Assembly (NCBI GenBank): GCA_964593725.1
Contig: CAZQJS010000005.1
Coordinates: 1-64,000, forward strand
Origin: JAIOSM01 sp964593725
Lineage (GTDB): Bacteria > Desulfobacterota > Desulfobacteria > Desulfobacterales > Desulfobacteraceae
DNA: 64,000 nucleotides
Direction of reading: 5' to 3'
Position 1 is the stretch's first letter, and every line of letters starts with the position of its first letter. Under the pieces are notes generated by a model. That model was not told the origin of the DNA. It searched no databases and worked only from the letters and a program-made list of their open reading frames with translations. Positions 15,799-25,190 of the stretch are shown here, piece after piece. Position numbers and translations under genes: made by a program.

Positions 15799-16403
15799 TT
15801 TTTTATTTTAAACTCCAGGAATAGTGCCATGGGATTTATGGTATCAAAATATATTTTTGTTGATTTATCCTCTTTTACAGAGAACTTGACCTCATATTTA
15901 TCTGAACGATACCCGGTTTTGTCCAGGCCAGCCCCACCCTGTTTTGAAAAAAAAATAGCAGAATAATAGGAAGGATCATAGGTTGCAACAATTATTTGCT
16001 TGAAAGTATTTCCTGCGCTCACATGGCATGGTACAAAAAATTCATAGATTAATATCTTATTTTTGATTTTTGCCGCAAACCCTTTTACAAAATTAACATC
16101 AAAGGGCTTATTATCAATTTTTATGTGGATAAAATAGTGGAAATTGGATAGATATGAAAATGCCTTATCTTTAATTACAGCAACCTCATTTTTTTCAAGT
16201 ATTTGATTTCTGTTAACATCATAATCGCCAATTATCATACTTGAAAACATTTCATCAAATTCCCAATGGATATTAAATCCTGAAATCCCTTTATCATCAG
16301 AGCAAATCCTGATTTTCTGGTTTATAAAGGTGTGGGGATGGGCAAAGGCAGATACAGCTGTAAGTATCGAAAATCCAATGATCACCCAGATTTTTCTCTG
16401 CAT
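15795..16403 (-). CDS. DUF1007 family protein, partner of the NicO transporter
   Basis: 202 residues with a signal peptide (about 1-21, ending SAFA) immediately followed by HPHTFINQK; the mature protein therefore starts with a His-x-His that could bind metal. DUF1007 proteins are regularly found beside or fused to NicO transporters. The segment FDEMFSSMIIGDYDVNRNQIL also resembles an EF-hand-like acidic loop (DVNRNQILE). It overlaps the Nudix gene upstream by one base (TAATG) and NicO downstream by four. A periplasmic metal-handling role is inferred. Confidence 0.8.
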   Translation of the reverse strand: MQRKIWVIIGFSILTAVSAFAHPHTFINQKIRICSDDKGISGFNIHWEFDEMFSSMIIGDYDVNRNQILEKNEVAVIKDKAFSYLSNFHYFIHIKIDNKPFDVNFVKGFAAKIKNKILIYEFFVPCHVSAGNTFKQIIVATYDPSYYSAIFFSKQGGAGLDKTGYRSDKYEVKFSVKEDKSTKIYFDTINPMALFLEFKIKK

Positions 16404-16798
16404 TATTTCCCCTTTTTTCTGAAAAAATCCAAAGCAACCCGGTTAAACCCCCAGGCCAGATCGATGTTTCTTATATCATCCTTGCTAAACCATTTCAAAT
16501 ACCTGCCTTCGGTTAATTCTATTTTATCTATTTCAAGATTTTGCCTTTTCCAGAAAACATGTTCAATCCTGTCACTGAATTCAACAACCTTGAATTTGTT
16601 AAAATCCTTTAGATTTAAGCCCATCTCCTCTTTCATTTCCCTTGAAATGCACTCCTCTGGAGTTTCATTTTGTTCAACATGCCCACCTGGTATATCCCAC
16701 ATGTCTGGATAAAGAATATCTGGATTATCATCCCTTAACAATAATAAAATTTCTTCTTTATCATTGAAAAATATAATACTGCACCCGGTTTTCTTCAT
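16403..16798 (-). CDS. Nudix hydrolase
   Basis: 131 residues with a full Nudix box (Gx5Ex7REUxEExGU) beginning GGHVEQNETPEECISREMK and ending EEMGLNL, preceded by DMWDIPGG. The fold hydrolyses nucleoside diphosphates linked to another moiety; the substrate is not evident. It sits 24 bases after the PLP decarboxylase and is joined to DUF1007 by a one-base overlap, so it is transcribed with the amino-acid and metal genes without an obvious functional link. Confidence 0.88.
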   Translation of the reverse strand: MKKTGCSIIFFNDKEEILLLLRDDNPDILYPDMWDIPGGHVEQNETPEECISREMKEEMGLNLKDFNKFKVVEFSDRIEHVFWKRQNLEIDKIELTEGRYLKWFSKDDIRNIDLAWGFNRVALDFFRKKGK

Positions 16799-16822
16799 AA
16801 TATTTATTAAAAGCTGAGGTTT

Positions 16823-18262
16823 TTAATCTGACGTTACTCCCATTGCTCCCTTTATAATACTTTTTATTTCCCGGATTAGTTTTTTTATTTCCTCCAATGT
16901 TGTTTCCGGGCTCATAATCACTATTCTCAAATATCTGACATTGTTGAACAATGTGGTGGATAGATAAAAATTCCCTTCCTGTATGAGCTGATCCCTGATC
17001 TTTATCTGGAGTTCATCACTTCCATGTACACGAAAGCATAATATATTGCTCTGGGGTATTACAGGACACTCAAACCCTGACTGACCGTTAATATATCCAT
17101 GGGCTTCACGGGTAAGCCTGACACGGCTTTCAATATAATCAGAGATACCGCGTTCTCCCAGAGCTGCGAGAACCATGAATAATTTTAATCCAAGGCCTGC
17201 TTTGGTGCACTCAATGGTGCGCTGGATAAAATCAAACCCGGGCTGCTCTTTTTCATGGAAAAGATAGCTTGCTTCCTGTTTAAAAGCCGTGTCAATATCA
17301 GCGTGATCGCGGAATAACAAAGCCGCGCAAAGGGTTGGAACCTGCATTAGCTTATGGGCATCCCATGTCAGTGAATCTGCTCCTTCAACTCCCTTTAAAA
17401 GATACTTATATTCCCGGGTGAGAAGAACGCTTGCACCATGGGCGCCGTCAACATGGAACCATATATTATTATCCCTGCAGAAATCACTGATTTTGTCCAG
17501 GGGATCATAAATGCCCACTGCTGTGCTGCATGCATTGGCCACCAGAGCCATGGGTTTCCTGCCATCCCTTTCCAGTCTGGCAAGGGACTTGCCAAGCTTA
17601 TCCGGCAATACTGCACCTTTTTTATCAACATCAAGGTGATAAATTGCATTACGGCCAATACCGAGAATGCTTGCTGCCCTGGCAATGGAGTAATGGCTGC
17701 CGGCAGGGGCAAGCAGGGCAAGATCAGGAGGATTGCCATTGTCCCATGCAGCAGGTGCAACCCTGTTTCGTGCTGCAAGAAGAGCAGTAAGATTGGCAAT
17801 TGATCCACCGTGGGTTAAGATTCCACCTCCAAAGCAGTGACTGTTTTTTTCATCTTCCATGGTTAAGGGAGAAGGCTGCCAGCCAATCTTTTCCAACATC
17901 CAGTTAATAAGAAAATACTCTATGGCAGCAGCTCCCGGTCCCATTTCATAGATAGCCATTGCATTATTTGTAAATCCGTCAATGAGGGAACCCAGTGCCC
18001 CTGTATAGTGGGAGGGTGCAACCTGGTGTGCAAGATATGAAGGGTGATGTATCTTTGTGGTGGACGAAAGATATTTTTCCACGAATTCACCCAGTTCTTT
18101 TTTGGAAATATTCCCGTTCCTTACATGGGAATCAAGGTTAAAATCAATTATCAGCTTTTCCATGGGATAAAGGCCAATCACTTTTTCTTTACCTGCTTTT
18201 GCTTTTATATCATGCTTGTTAAGGGCATTGATAACAATTTCAGCTTCATCAATAAATGCCAT
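16823..18262 (-). CDS. PLP-dependent group II amino acid decarboxylase
   Basis: 479 residues of the glutamate/aromatic/diaminobutyrate decarboxylase family. The cofactor stack His is in GSHYSIARAA (His190), the Asp is in HVDGAHGA (Asp272) and the Schiff-base Lys in WDAHKLMQVP (Lys304). It lacks the C-terminal extension of GadB and best resembles L-2,4-diaminobutyrate or aspartate decarboxylase-like bacterial proteins, but the substrate cannot be fixed from motifs. It follows an ornithine cyclodeaminase family gene by 33 bases, suggesting that the two act on related diamino acids. Confidence 0.82.
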   Translation of the reverse strand: MAFIDEAEIVINALNKHDIKAKAGKEKVIGLYPMEKLIIDFNLDSHVRNGNISKKELGEFVEKYLSSTTKIHHPSYLAHQVAPSHYTGALGSLIDGFTNNAMAIYEMGPGAAAIEYFLINWMLEKIGWQPSPLTMEDEKNSHCFGGGILTHGGSIANLTALLAARNRVAPAAWDNGNPPDLALLAPAGSHYSIARAASILGIGRNAIYHLDVDKKGAVLPDKLGKSLARLERDGRKPMALVANACSTAVGIYDPLDKISDFCRDNNIWFHVDGAHGASVLLTREYKYLLKGVEGADSLTWDAHKLMQVPTLCAALLFRDHADIDTAFKQEASYLFHEKEQPGFDFIQRTIECTKAGLGLKLFMVLAALGERGISDYIESRVRLTREAHGYINGQSGFECPVIPQSNILCFRVHGSDELQIKIRDQLIQEGNFYLSTTLFNNVRYLRIVIMSPETTLEEIKKLIREIKSIIKGAMGVTSD

Positions 18263-18295
18263 ACCATTTAATCCTTTATGAAAAAAATATACCTG

Positions 18296-19264
18296 TTAAG
18301 TTTCTATTTTCTGGCCAATGTTCAATTTTTCAGCCTTTTCAAAAAGTGCCTGGGCCACAATCAGATCAAACAAACCCATGCCCACGGACTTAAAAACCTG
18401 TGTTTCTGTTCTGGTTTTATCAATCATCACCTTATCTGAAACAAGGTCTGCAATTTCAATTATTTTTTCATTTTTAATCCAGTTGTTTTTCAAGGGTATA
18501 ACAAGATCACCCGACTCTTTTTTTGCAACCATTGTGTCAACAAAAACTGTATCTGTAAGGGCAAACAATGATTTTGGAAACTCCCTCATACCGGGTTGAT
18601 ATGATCCTATACCTATAAACACTTTACCCTTAAGCATCTCTTTTTGATCAGGTATAACAGGTTCTGTCGATGTTGTTGCAGTAATAACAATATCTGAATT
18701 TTCCACGGCTTTAAGGGGCGAGTCAACTCTTTGCACCTTGACGCAGCTGTGCTGTAAGCCAATATGCTCTCTTAAGAGTTCAACATTTTCTTCTTTAAAA
18801 TCAAAGACAAAAATCTCACTAATATCTGCCTGGGTGCATGCAGAAGCAGCCTGGTGCCTCCCCTGGACACCAGCGCCGATAATGGCAAGAGTGCATGCCT
18901 TATCAGGCGCAAGGTACCGGATGCCAAGTCCTCCCACGCCACCTGTTCTGATCGCAGTGAGTTCAGCACCGTCAAGTATTCCGGCTGCCTCTCCTGTATC
19001 ACTGTGGTTAAGCACCATATTACCATAAATGACAGGCTTGTTTTTTTTAATGTTTTCAGGAAAGACAGAAACAAGTTTTGTTCCAAAATATTTCTTTGTA
19101 AAGCAGGGCATAAGAAGCAATGTATTTTCTCCATGGTTTACATGGAACCTGTCCGGCATGAAAAACTGCTTTTTTGCCATTATTAAAAGAGCTTTTTCTA
19201 TGACATCAACTACTTCAGACAAACTTAATATTTTTTCCATATCACTTGCATTTAAATACAGCAT
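18296..19264 (-). CDS. Ornithine cyclodeaminase/mu-crystallin family protein
   Basis: 322 residues with the NAD-binding LAIIGAGVQGRHQAASA motif (about 126-142) and the family segments ELTAIRTGGVGGLGIRYLA and GIGSYQPGMREF. Ornithine cyclodeaminase turns ornithine into proline with loss of ammonia, but the family also holds alanine dehydrogenases, ketimine reductases and SbnB-type enzymes making diaminopropionate. It is the first gene of a five-gene reverse operon with a PLP decarboxylase, so a diamino-acid route is plausible. Substrate assignment stays open. Confidence 0.82.
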   Translation of the reverse strand: MLYLNASDMEKILSLSEVVDVIEKALLIMAKKQFFMPDRFHVNHGENTLLLMPCFTKKYFGTKLVSVFPENIKKNKPVIYGNMVLNHSDTGEAAGILDGAELTAIRTGGVGGLGIRYLAPDKACTLAIIGAGVQGRHQAASACTQADISEIFVFDFKEENVELLREHIGLQHSCVKVQRVDSPLKAVENSDIVITATTSTEPVIPDQKEMLKGKVFIGIGSYQPGMREFPKSLFALTDTVFVDTMVAKKESGDLVIPLKNNWIKNEKIIEIADLVSDKVMIDKTRTETQVFKSVGMGLFDLIVAQALFEKAEKLNIGQKIET

Positions 19265-19384
19265 AAAACATTTCCTGTTTTTCTAAATTAAGAATCAAAG
19301 CTGCTTTTCAGGAAAAGTTGAACAGATCAGCCCGGGTATATTGCCAAGTTGTGCTCTAAAATCTAAAATACTCAACATGCAAAA

Positions 19385-19876
19385 TCAGTGGTGTTTGTCA
19401 AACTCATCCCAGAAATCTTTATCTGTTTCCTGCCATTTGTTCCCGAACAATCTGCTAAAAAACGGTGTGAGGCGGGCAAACCAATCTGCTCCGGTCTTTT
19501 TTTTATTCTGCCTTGCAGCCAGAACATCTTCTATATAAAGGGTGATATCAAGAAGTTTATCCTTTGGAATATATGCATCTGCACCAAGTTCAATTGATTC
19601 TTTTAGATTGGCAGGACTTAAAGCGTGGGCAGTCAACATTACAGTTGGAATACCAAGCTTGTTTGTGGCTTTAAGAAGGTCATACCCCCTTACGCCCATG
19701 ATATCAAGGATTGCAAAGTCATAGAAATTATTTTTAAGACATGTTACAGCATCTTCAAAGGATGAAGCTGTGTCAACCTTGAAAGTATCAAGCAGCTCTT
19801 CCAGGGTCTCAAGGATATCAGGTTCATCATCAACAACCAGAATTTTTTTTATGGTAATGTCCTGTGTATTTTCCAT
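19385..19876 (-). CDS. Single-domain response regulator with C-terminal tail
   Basis: 163 residues. A complete receiver domain: Asp16-Asp17 acidic pair, phospho-acceptor Asp58 in FAILDIM, Thr82 in VMLTAH and Lys105 in YIPKDK. The tail after about 125 (WFARLTPFFSRLFG) is amphipathic and may bind a partner or the membrane. There is no DNA-binding domain, so it acts by protein contact. It starts 12 bases after the cNMP/CBS/DUF294 gene and closes the acetate-locus signalling genes; no canonical kinase is encoded beside it, though a PAS-containing protein lies two genes upstream. Confidence 0.87.
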   Translation of the reverse strand: MENTQDITIKKILVVDDEPDILETLEELLDTFKVDTASSFEDAVTCLKNNFYDFAILDIMGVRGYDLLKATNKLGIPTVMLTAHALSPANLKESIELGADAYIPKDKLLDITLYIEDVLAARQNKKKTGADWFARLTPFFSRLFGNKWQETDKDFWDEFDKHH

Positions 19877-19888
19877 GTGCTTACTTTA

Positions 19889-21787
19889 CTATGTAACGCC
19901 CATAAACTCAACACTGGTTTTTTGTTGAAAATTTTCTATCCTCTTAAAAATCTCCTTGAGCATGGTCTGATCAATGCGTGATAAATGTTTGGGATTAATA
20001 AAATTATTTGGGGGTTTTTCTTCATCAATGATGGTTGTGACCTGTTTTACAAGTCTTAAATTCATAAGGTAGTTGTAGGACTGGGTAATATCATTATACT
20101 CTTCTGTGGATAAAATATGTTTTGTATAAAGTCTGAACAGCCTTGATAATGTGTTTGTATCTTTAATACCGTTTTTTAAGGCATAAACCCTTGAACAGTC
20201 TGTAATGGGAAGCATTGCCATTTTAAGATCAAAAGAGTCCTTGTGTTCTCCCTTTGAGTGGACAACAAAATTTCTGAAAAAGCCCATGGGAGGTTTAAAA
20301 TATATGGCATTTTCCGTTAAATGCCTGAAAAAACCTGCCCACTCCTTTAACGACTGAAAAAGGTAGGACTTAAGATCATTGGTTAATGATTTATCACCCC
20401 ATGCTCCTTTAAAGTCAAAGAAAATACTTGCATGGAGAAGATCTTTGAGATTTGCCGTGTGAATCCATTTATGAAAATACTTTTTCCACACTGAAAGGGG
20501 CTGACACCATTCAGGGTTCATGGCCATATTATTTCCTTCACAAAAATCAAACCCTGCCTTATCAAGCCAGGTACATATCAAAACCGATAACTTGCCAAAA
20601 TAACTCTCTGCTTCCTTTTTCAAGGCCTTATCCTCAATATCTTCATAAACAATGGCATTATCCTGATCAGTTTTCAGAGTCTGCTCAGCCCTTCCTTCAC
20701 TTCCCATGATCATAAAGGCAAATCTGCATGGCGGCTCCCCTGTTTTATCAATGGCAAAATTGATAATTTTATCTAAAATTGCATCGGAAAAAGCTGTTAT
20801 CAGTTTTGTCAGATTCTCCGTATTGATACCGTTCTTAATGGAATCAAGAAGCATTCCAGGAAGTCTTGCATGAATGTTTTCAAGCTGTTCAAATTTTGAT
20901 GCTGATTTTATCTCTTTTATTAAAAGGTAGGGAGATTTTCCCTGGGCATCCATGAGGTCATTGTCAGTAAGCACCCCGGTAATTTTTCCTGTTTTATTAC
21001 GCACAGGCAGGTGATTTAAAGTCTTTTTCATTAACAGCAGATAAGCTTCAAAAACCTGGGCCTCTGCATCCACAGTAATAAGCGAGGTTGACATGATGTC
21101 AGATATCGGCCTTGTTATATCATATCCATTGGCAATAACTCTTTTTCTCAAATCACTGTCAGTGACTATTCCAGTGATTTTATTATCATTATCCTTGATA
21201 AAAATTGAACTTATCCTGTTTTTTGTCATTTTTTGAGCTGCCTGCTGTATTGTATGTTTAAATGAGCAGGAGACCAGATTTGGTTTAAATATTGCTGAAA
21301 CAGGCTGATTAAAAAAAAGCGGTGCAAATTCCCTCTCTTTTGTCTGCCTTGCCATGATTCCCGCGTAGGACTTGTTCTGCATCCACTTTCCAAATGTATT
21401 GGTAAAAAACTCCTTAAAGTGTTCGAATTTTGAACATGTTTCAATAAATTTTTCTGCGGGCAGGGTATATAAAACAGAATCTTCTGCGACTTTAAGGGTT
21501 ACAACAGAAATGGAATTATTGATCAGCATTGACATACCGCCGTAGACATCACCCTCTCCGAGTTTGCCTGTCAATTTTTTCCCTTTGCTGGTTTCATAGT
21601 ATCTCTTAAGTGATCCCTTTAAAATCACATATAGTTTTTCAACCTTTGATTTGTCCTGGGTAAAAAGGGTTATGCCCTTTTCATATTTTTCAATGGAAAA
21701 GTACTGAAACAACTCTTCCATGATTTTTTCAGAAAGAAAAGAAAAGGGAATTGTTTTTGATAATATCTCCAGATCATATTGTCTCAT
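19889..21787 (-). CDS. cNMP-binding/CBS-pair/DUF294 nucleotidyltransferase-like protein
   Basis: 632 residues: a cyclic-nucleotide-binding fold (about 10-125), two CBS motifs (about 160-280) that usually sense adenylates, and a DUF294 nucleotidyltransferase-like domain with GSEGR (362-366) and DQDNA (374-378), resembling the GlnD/GlnE uridylyl- or adenylyltransferase core, followed by its C-terminal helical domain. Proteins of this layout are recurrent neighbours of acetate symporters and exonucleases in proteobacteria. It may modify or regulate the symporter or acs in response to energy charge. The activity itself has not been assigned from sequence. Confidence 0.85.
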   Translation of the reverse strand: MRQYDLEILSKTIPFSFLSEKIMEELFQYFSIEKYEKGITLFTQDKSKVEKLYVILKGSLKRYYETSKGKKLTGKLGEGDVYGGMSMLINNSISVVTLKVAEDSVLYTLPAEKFIETCSKFEHFKEFFTNTFGKWMQNKSYAGIMARQTKEREFAPLFFNQPVSAIFKPNLVSCSFKHTIQQAAQKMTKNRISSIFIKDNDNKITGIVTDSDLRKRVIANGYDITRPISDIMSTSLITVDAEAQVFEAYLLLMKKTLNHLPVRNKTGKITGVLTDNDLMDAQGKSPYLLIKEIKSASKFEQLENIHARLPGMLLDSIKNGINTENLTKLITAFSDAILDKIINFAIDKTGEPPCRFAFMIMGSEGRAEQTLKTDQDNAIVYEDIEDKALKKEAESYFGKLSVLICTWLDKAGFDFCEGNNMAMNPEWCQPLSVWKKYFHKWIHTANLKDLLHASIFFDFKGAWGDKSLTNDLKSYLFQSLKEWAGFFRHLTENAIYFKPPMGFFRNFVVHSKGEHKDSFDLKMAMLPITDCSRVYALKNGIKDTNTLSRLFRLYTKHILSTEEYNDITQSYNYLMNLRLVKQVTTIIDEEKPPNNFINPKHLSRIDQTMLKEIFKRIENFQQKTSVEFMGVT

Positions 21788-21951
21788 ATGCTACTCTCTT
21801 AAATATTCAGGTTAATACTGATACTCCATGCATAATATGTTTTTTACAATGATTCAAGCCTATTTTTTTATCAGCTTGGCGATTAAATAATTATATGCTA
21901 AGGTCTTAAATTATAAAAGAACATTTAAAGATATTGTGCATGGAGAAGAGT

Positions 21952-22335
21952 ATGGAGAAAAACATGGAGAAAAAGCCGTTAAAAAACGTATATTTTCATT
22001 TTCGTTTTAAATTTCTGGCAATAACAGCCATATCGTTTTTATTGTATGTTATCCTTTCAGGTTCCCTTGATTTTAAAGAGTTTACTGAAAGCTCCCAGTT
22101 TAAAATGATGGGACCGTTCCTTATTCTAAGCGGTGTTTTCTACTTTGTCTTTAAAAAAGTACCCATTAAATGCCCCCACTGCTCAAAACTTGTTTCCACA
22201 AGAAAAGACTGGCACTGCCCTGACTGCAACAAAAAACAGGGAAAAGATCGATATCTCATGGATAAATGTGCCCATTGCAAGCAGATGCTTGCAACCTCTT
22301 TTTGTGAACATTGCAAAAAGGAGTTCAGGCTATAG
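21952..22335 (+). CDS. Small membrane protein with two zinc-ribbon pairs
   Basis: About 127-131 residues: a basic N-terminus, two hydrophobic segments (about 20-40 and 52-67 of the mature frame) and a C-terminal cysteine-rich part with CPHC, CPDC, CAHC and CEHC, enough for two zinc ribbons. ATGs occur at 21940, 21952 and 21964, each inside a repeated ATGGAGAA unit, where the GGAG of one is the ribosome site of the next; 21952 is chosen but 21964 is equally well placed. No family is recognised. It is divergent from the cNMP/CBS gene. Confidence 0.6.
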   Translation: MEKNMEKKPLKNVYFHFRFKFLAITAISFLLYVILSGSLDFKEFTESSQFKMMGPFLILSGVFYFVFKKVPIKCPHCSKLVSTRKDWHCPDCNKKQGKDRYLMDKCAHCKQMLATSFCEHCKKEFRL

Positions 22336-22357
22336 CTTATATCTTTTTATTAAAGAT

Positions 22358-22975
22358 TTATTCTGACTTGTTTTTATAAACCTTTTCTGCCGATAAAAAA
22401 TAATTCTGGCCAAGCTCATAATATTTTGATTTATCAAACTCAAACAGTCTTGCAATAAAAAATAAAGGAAATGCCCTGCTTCGCCTGTTAAAATATGAAA
22501 CTTCCACATTATATCTTATTTTTTCCAATGTCACCTTGTCCTGGGCAGAATAAAGCTGCTGTTTTATGGTGGTAAACTGCTGTTTTTTGTTTTTATCCTG
22601 TAATTTATCAACATTTAATAATGTTTTTTTCAGCTCTTCTGTCAGGGCTGACTGGGAAATTTCAAGCTTATGTGTGATTTCATCATCAAGTGGTGCTGCA
22701 TTTGAAAAGGCTTTATCCAGAACTTGTTTTGCTTCAAGTCTTGTATGTTTTAACCCTGTTAATTCAACTTCAGGTTCAATATCATTTAAAGAGTCTATTA
22801 ATTTCTGTACCAGATCAAGCTTGTTCCTGCATGCATCTAAAAAAAGGCCCTTTGTGATATTAATCCTCTTTTCAGATCTGTGAAGGCTTGAGTAACCGCC
22901 AAAAATCACGCTTGAAAGAATAATAGCTGTTAAAACCAGAGAAAAAACGATAAATTGCCACCATTGTTTACCCAT
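22358..22975 (-). CDS. LemA-like membrane-anchored protein
   Basis: 205 residues with one N-terminal membrane helix (about 7-27) and a long helical domain. The C-terminal RYNVEVSYFNRRSRAFPL followed by FIARLFEF matches the LemA family ending (R-Y-N ... Y-N ... FP ... G-F), and the arginine/asparagine-poor start fits a divergent member. LemA proteins are anchored helical bundles without a known activity. It lies between the PAS-exonuclease gene and the cNMP/CBS gene on the same strand, so it is probably part of the acetate-locus accessory set. The family call is by pattern only. Confidence 0.6.
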   Translation of the reverse strand: MGKQWWQFIVFSLVLTAIILSSVIFGGYSSLHRSEKRINITKGLFLDACRNKLDLVQKLIDSLNDIEPEVELTGLKHTRLEAKQVLDKAFSNAAPLDDEITHKLEISQSALTEELKKTLLNVDKLQDKNKKQQFTTIKQQLYSAQDKVTLEKIRYNVEVSYFNRRSRAFPLFFIARLFEFDKSKYYELGQNYFLSAEKVYKNKSE

Positions 22976-23077
22976 GAATCATCCTTTTTGTTTAATATTG
23001 TTTATCTTGCTTACCCATGTAGCATTTATGCTTTACAATAATCAACCATTATTCCTGTTTCATTCTCTTGTAAACAA

Positions 23078-25105
23078 TTAATATTTCAATCGCGCATAAT
23101 ATGTTTTTTTAGAAGCTTTAACTGCATCCTTTAAAGTTAAAATGCCATTACTGTTTAATATCGGTAGAAATTTCAAAAATATTTCTGCCGTTGCAATAGC
23201 GTCTCCCAAGGCTGTATGCCTTCCAATAATATTTACTCCCAGACGCTTTGCAATACTTTCCAAATCGTGTTCTTCATGTAAAGGGTGTAAAACAGCAGAT
23301 AAAAGAAGAGTATCAATCACTGGATTTAAAAACTTAATATCTGTTGTTTTTTCTTTAATCTTCAGCATCTTCATATCAAAGGCAATATTATGGCCTAAAA
23401 GAACTGTTTCAGAAACAAATTGTTTAAACACCGGCAGAATATCATTAATATCACGTTTTCCTGCAAGCATTTCATAACTTATACCATGAATTTTATAAGA
23501 CTCAATGGGAATATCCCTTTTTGGGTCTATTAATTCTTCAAAAATATCATGGTATACAATCCTTGCATTGACTATCCTCACAGCAGCAATGGAAATAATT
23601 TCATCTTCACCTTCTGTATTTAAACCTGTTGTTTCTGTATCAAAAACCGTATAAGTTATTTTATCAAGCCTTGTATCAAGCAAATCAATATCATCATATG
23701 TTTTAAACAGATCAAAATCATAGAATTCCGGCCGGCTGCTTGTTATTACAGGTGCTCTTAACTTTTTATTTACAGAGGTTTCCATCTCTGCCAGAACAAT
23801 AATATTAATTTTATAACATTTATTACTATTATCTGAAAACAGCTTAAACACTGCTCTGTTCTGTTTTAAAACATAAAAAAGGCTTGGAAGTGCATTTATT
23901 CTGCTGGATAACAGATTGTCAACCAGGCTCTTTTCAACTGGGTCTCCCTGCCATGATATTTCAAAAACAATTGTCTTGTCCTTTGAAGAACTTGATAGAT
24001 TGAGTTGTTTACTTTTGGTCAATAAAGACAAATTTTTAATTATAAAAACAAAGGCTGCTGTTAATGAATAGTTATCAGCTAATATTCTTCCTCCCCGTGT
24101 CTGTTTTTCTATTGAAAGCTTAATATCGCTATTGTTTTCAGATTTCAACTGCACTGTTTTCATAAAGTATGGTAAAAAAAGCCTGGTCAGAGGGAGCGGG
24201 GTCAGCATCGCTTCAAGGATTGTTTCAGAGACTTTTTCACATTTTCGGCATACATTTTCTTCACAAATCTCTTCTTTCAGATCCAAAAGAGATCTATGGG
24301 TGTTATCATATCTGTTAACCTTCTCTGTTACATCCTGGAACATGAAGATAAAACCTGTCATCTTCTTCTTTGTATCAAGCATGGGAATGGTTTCAACACT
24401 GATTAAACTCTCCCTGTGAATTGGTGTGATAAAGCAGGACGAGACACTATCCTTTGCCTTGTTTAACCGTTCTTCAATCTCTTCCAATGCGTGGGCAACA
24501 AGTTCCTTATCAATAAGATGAAAAATTGATCTGCCAAGCCCTATAAAATAGTCTGCATGATTCCCTTCTGCACCCCGGCTAAATATCTCCTTTGCCAGAG
24601 AATTAAACAGAAGAATCCTGCCATTATTATTGCATATGATCACTCCCTGTGGAAGTTCAGCCATGATTGCAGCAAGCAGGTTTCTCTCTTTTTCAGTCTC
24701 TTTTCTGGCTGCAAGTATCTGCTGGGTAATGTTCTTATTTAAATTTTCAAAAAGATCGGCAAAATCATTTATAACTTCTGACAAATTCTTAATGTCCCGG
24801 ACACCTTTTACATTCAATCTGTGGGATGGGTTGGATGAATATATAACCGATGCTTCAGCAGATATTTTTTTTACAGGTTTAATATATGTGTGATATATGA
24901 TTTCAAGCCCGGTCAATGCAGCTCCTGCCCAGACAATGATGATTAAAACCATATATCCCGGATGACTATTCAAAATCGAATAAATTGCCATCACTTGATC
25001 TTTTTGTATTGATTTTAAAAAAAAATATAAAATGGATGCTGTGATAATTAATGTCACAAACAAAGTAAAAAAAACAAATTGCCAGAACAGGTTGGATTGC
25101 TTCAT
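23078..25105 (-). CDS. Membrane PAS sensor fused to a DnaQ-like 3'-5' exonuclease
   Basis: 675 residues. Two membrane helices (about 9-31 and 50-72), a HAMP-like linker (about 75-125), a PAS domain (about 140-262), a stretch resembling a histidine-kinase dimerisation/ATPase region without recognisable catalytic motifs (about 265-445), and a DEDDh exonuclease from about 483: Asp489 and Glu491 in FDTETTG, Asp in HNIAFDM, and His/Asp in GRHTALGDA. Such fusions accompany DUF294 proteins near acetate symporters. Whether the exonuclease degrades nucleic acid or has become a signalling module is not known. The ribosome site (GAAG) is weak and an attenuator-like hairpin lies just upstream. Confidence 0.82.
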   Translation of the reverse strand: MKQSNLFWQFVFFTLFVTLIITASILYFFLKSIQKDQVMAIYSILNSHPGYMVLIIIVWAGAALTGLEIIYHTYIKPVKKISAEASVIYSSNPSHRLNVKGVRDIKNLSEVINDFADLFENLNKNITQQILAARKETEKERNLLAAIMAELPQGVIICNNNGRILLFNSLAKEIFSRGAEGNHADYFIGLGRSIFHLIDKELVAHALEEIEERLNKAKDSVSSCFITPIHRESLISVETIPMLDTKKKMTGFIFMFQDVTEKVNRYDNTHRSLLDLKEEICEENVCRKCEKVSETILEAMLTPLPLTRLFLPYFMKTVQLKSENNSDIKLSIEKQTRGGRILADNYSLTAAFVFIIKNLSLLTKSKQLNLSSSSKDKTIVFEISWQGDPVEKSLVDNLLSSRINALPSLFYVLKQNRAVFKLFSDNSNKCYKINIIVLAEMETSVNKKLRAPVITSSRPEFYDFDLFKTYDDIDLLDTRLDKITYTVFDTETTGLNTEGEDEIISIAAVRIVNARIVYHDIFEELIDPKRDIPIESYKIHGISYEMLAGKRDINDILPVFKQFVSETVLLGHNIAFDMKMLKIKEKTTDIKFLNPVIDTLLLSAVLHPLHEEHDLESIAKRLGVNIIGRHTALGDAIATAEIFLKFLPILNSNGILTLKDAVKASKKTYYARLKY

Positions 25106-25119
25106 GTCTTCAAAAGAGA

Positions 25120-25160
25120 AGAAGAATTCCCGGCTGAAAAGCTGTGCCAGGAATTCTTCT
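25120..25160 (-). terminator. Attenuator/terminator hairpin after the symporter accessory gene
   Basis: Arms 25120-25130 and 25150-25160 (AGAAGAATTCC / GGAATTCTTCT) pair perfectly over 11 bases. On the reverse strand the stem is followed by TCTCTTTTGA. It lies between the 28-residue accessory gene and the PAS-exonuclease gene, so it probably limits read-through from the strongly expressed symporter into the signalling genes. The forward side is also T-rich. Confidence 0.6.
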
Positions 25161-25190
25161 TTTATAAAAATTACTGATTATTCAACAGGG

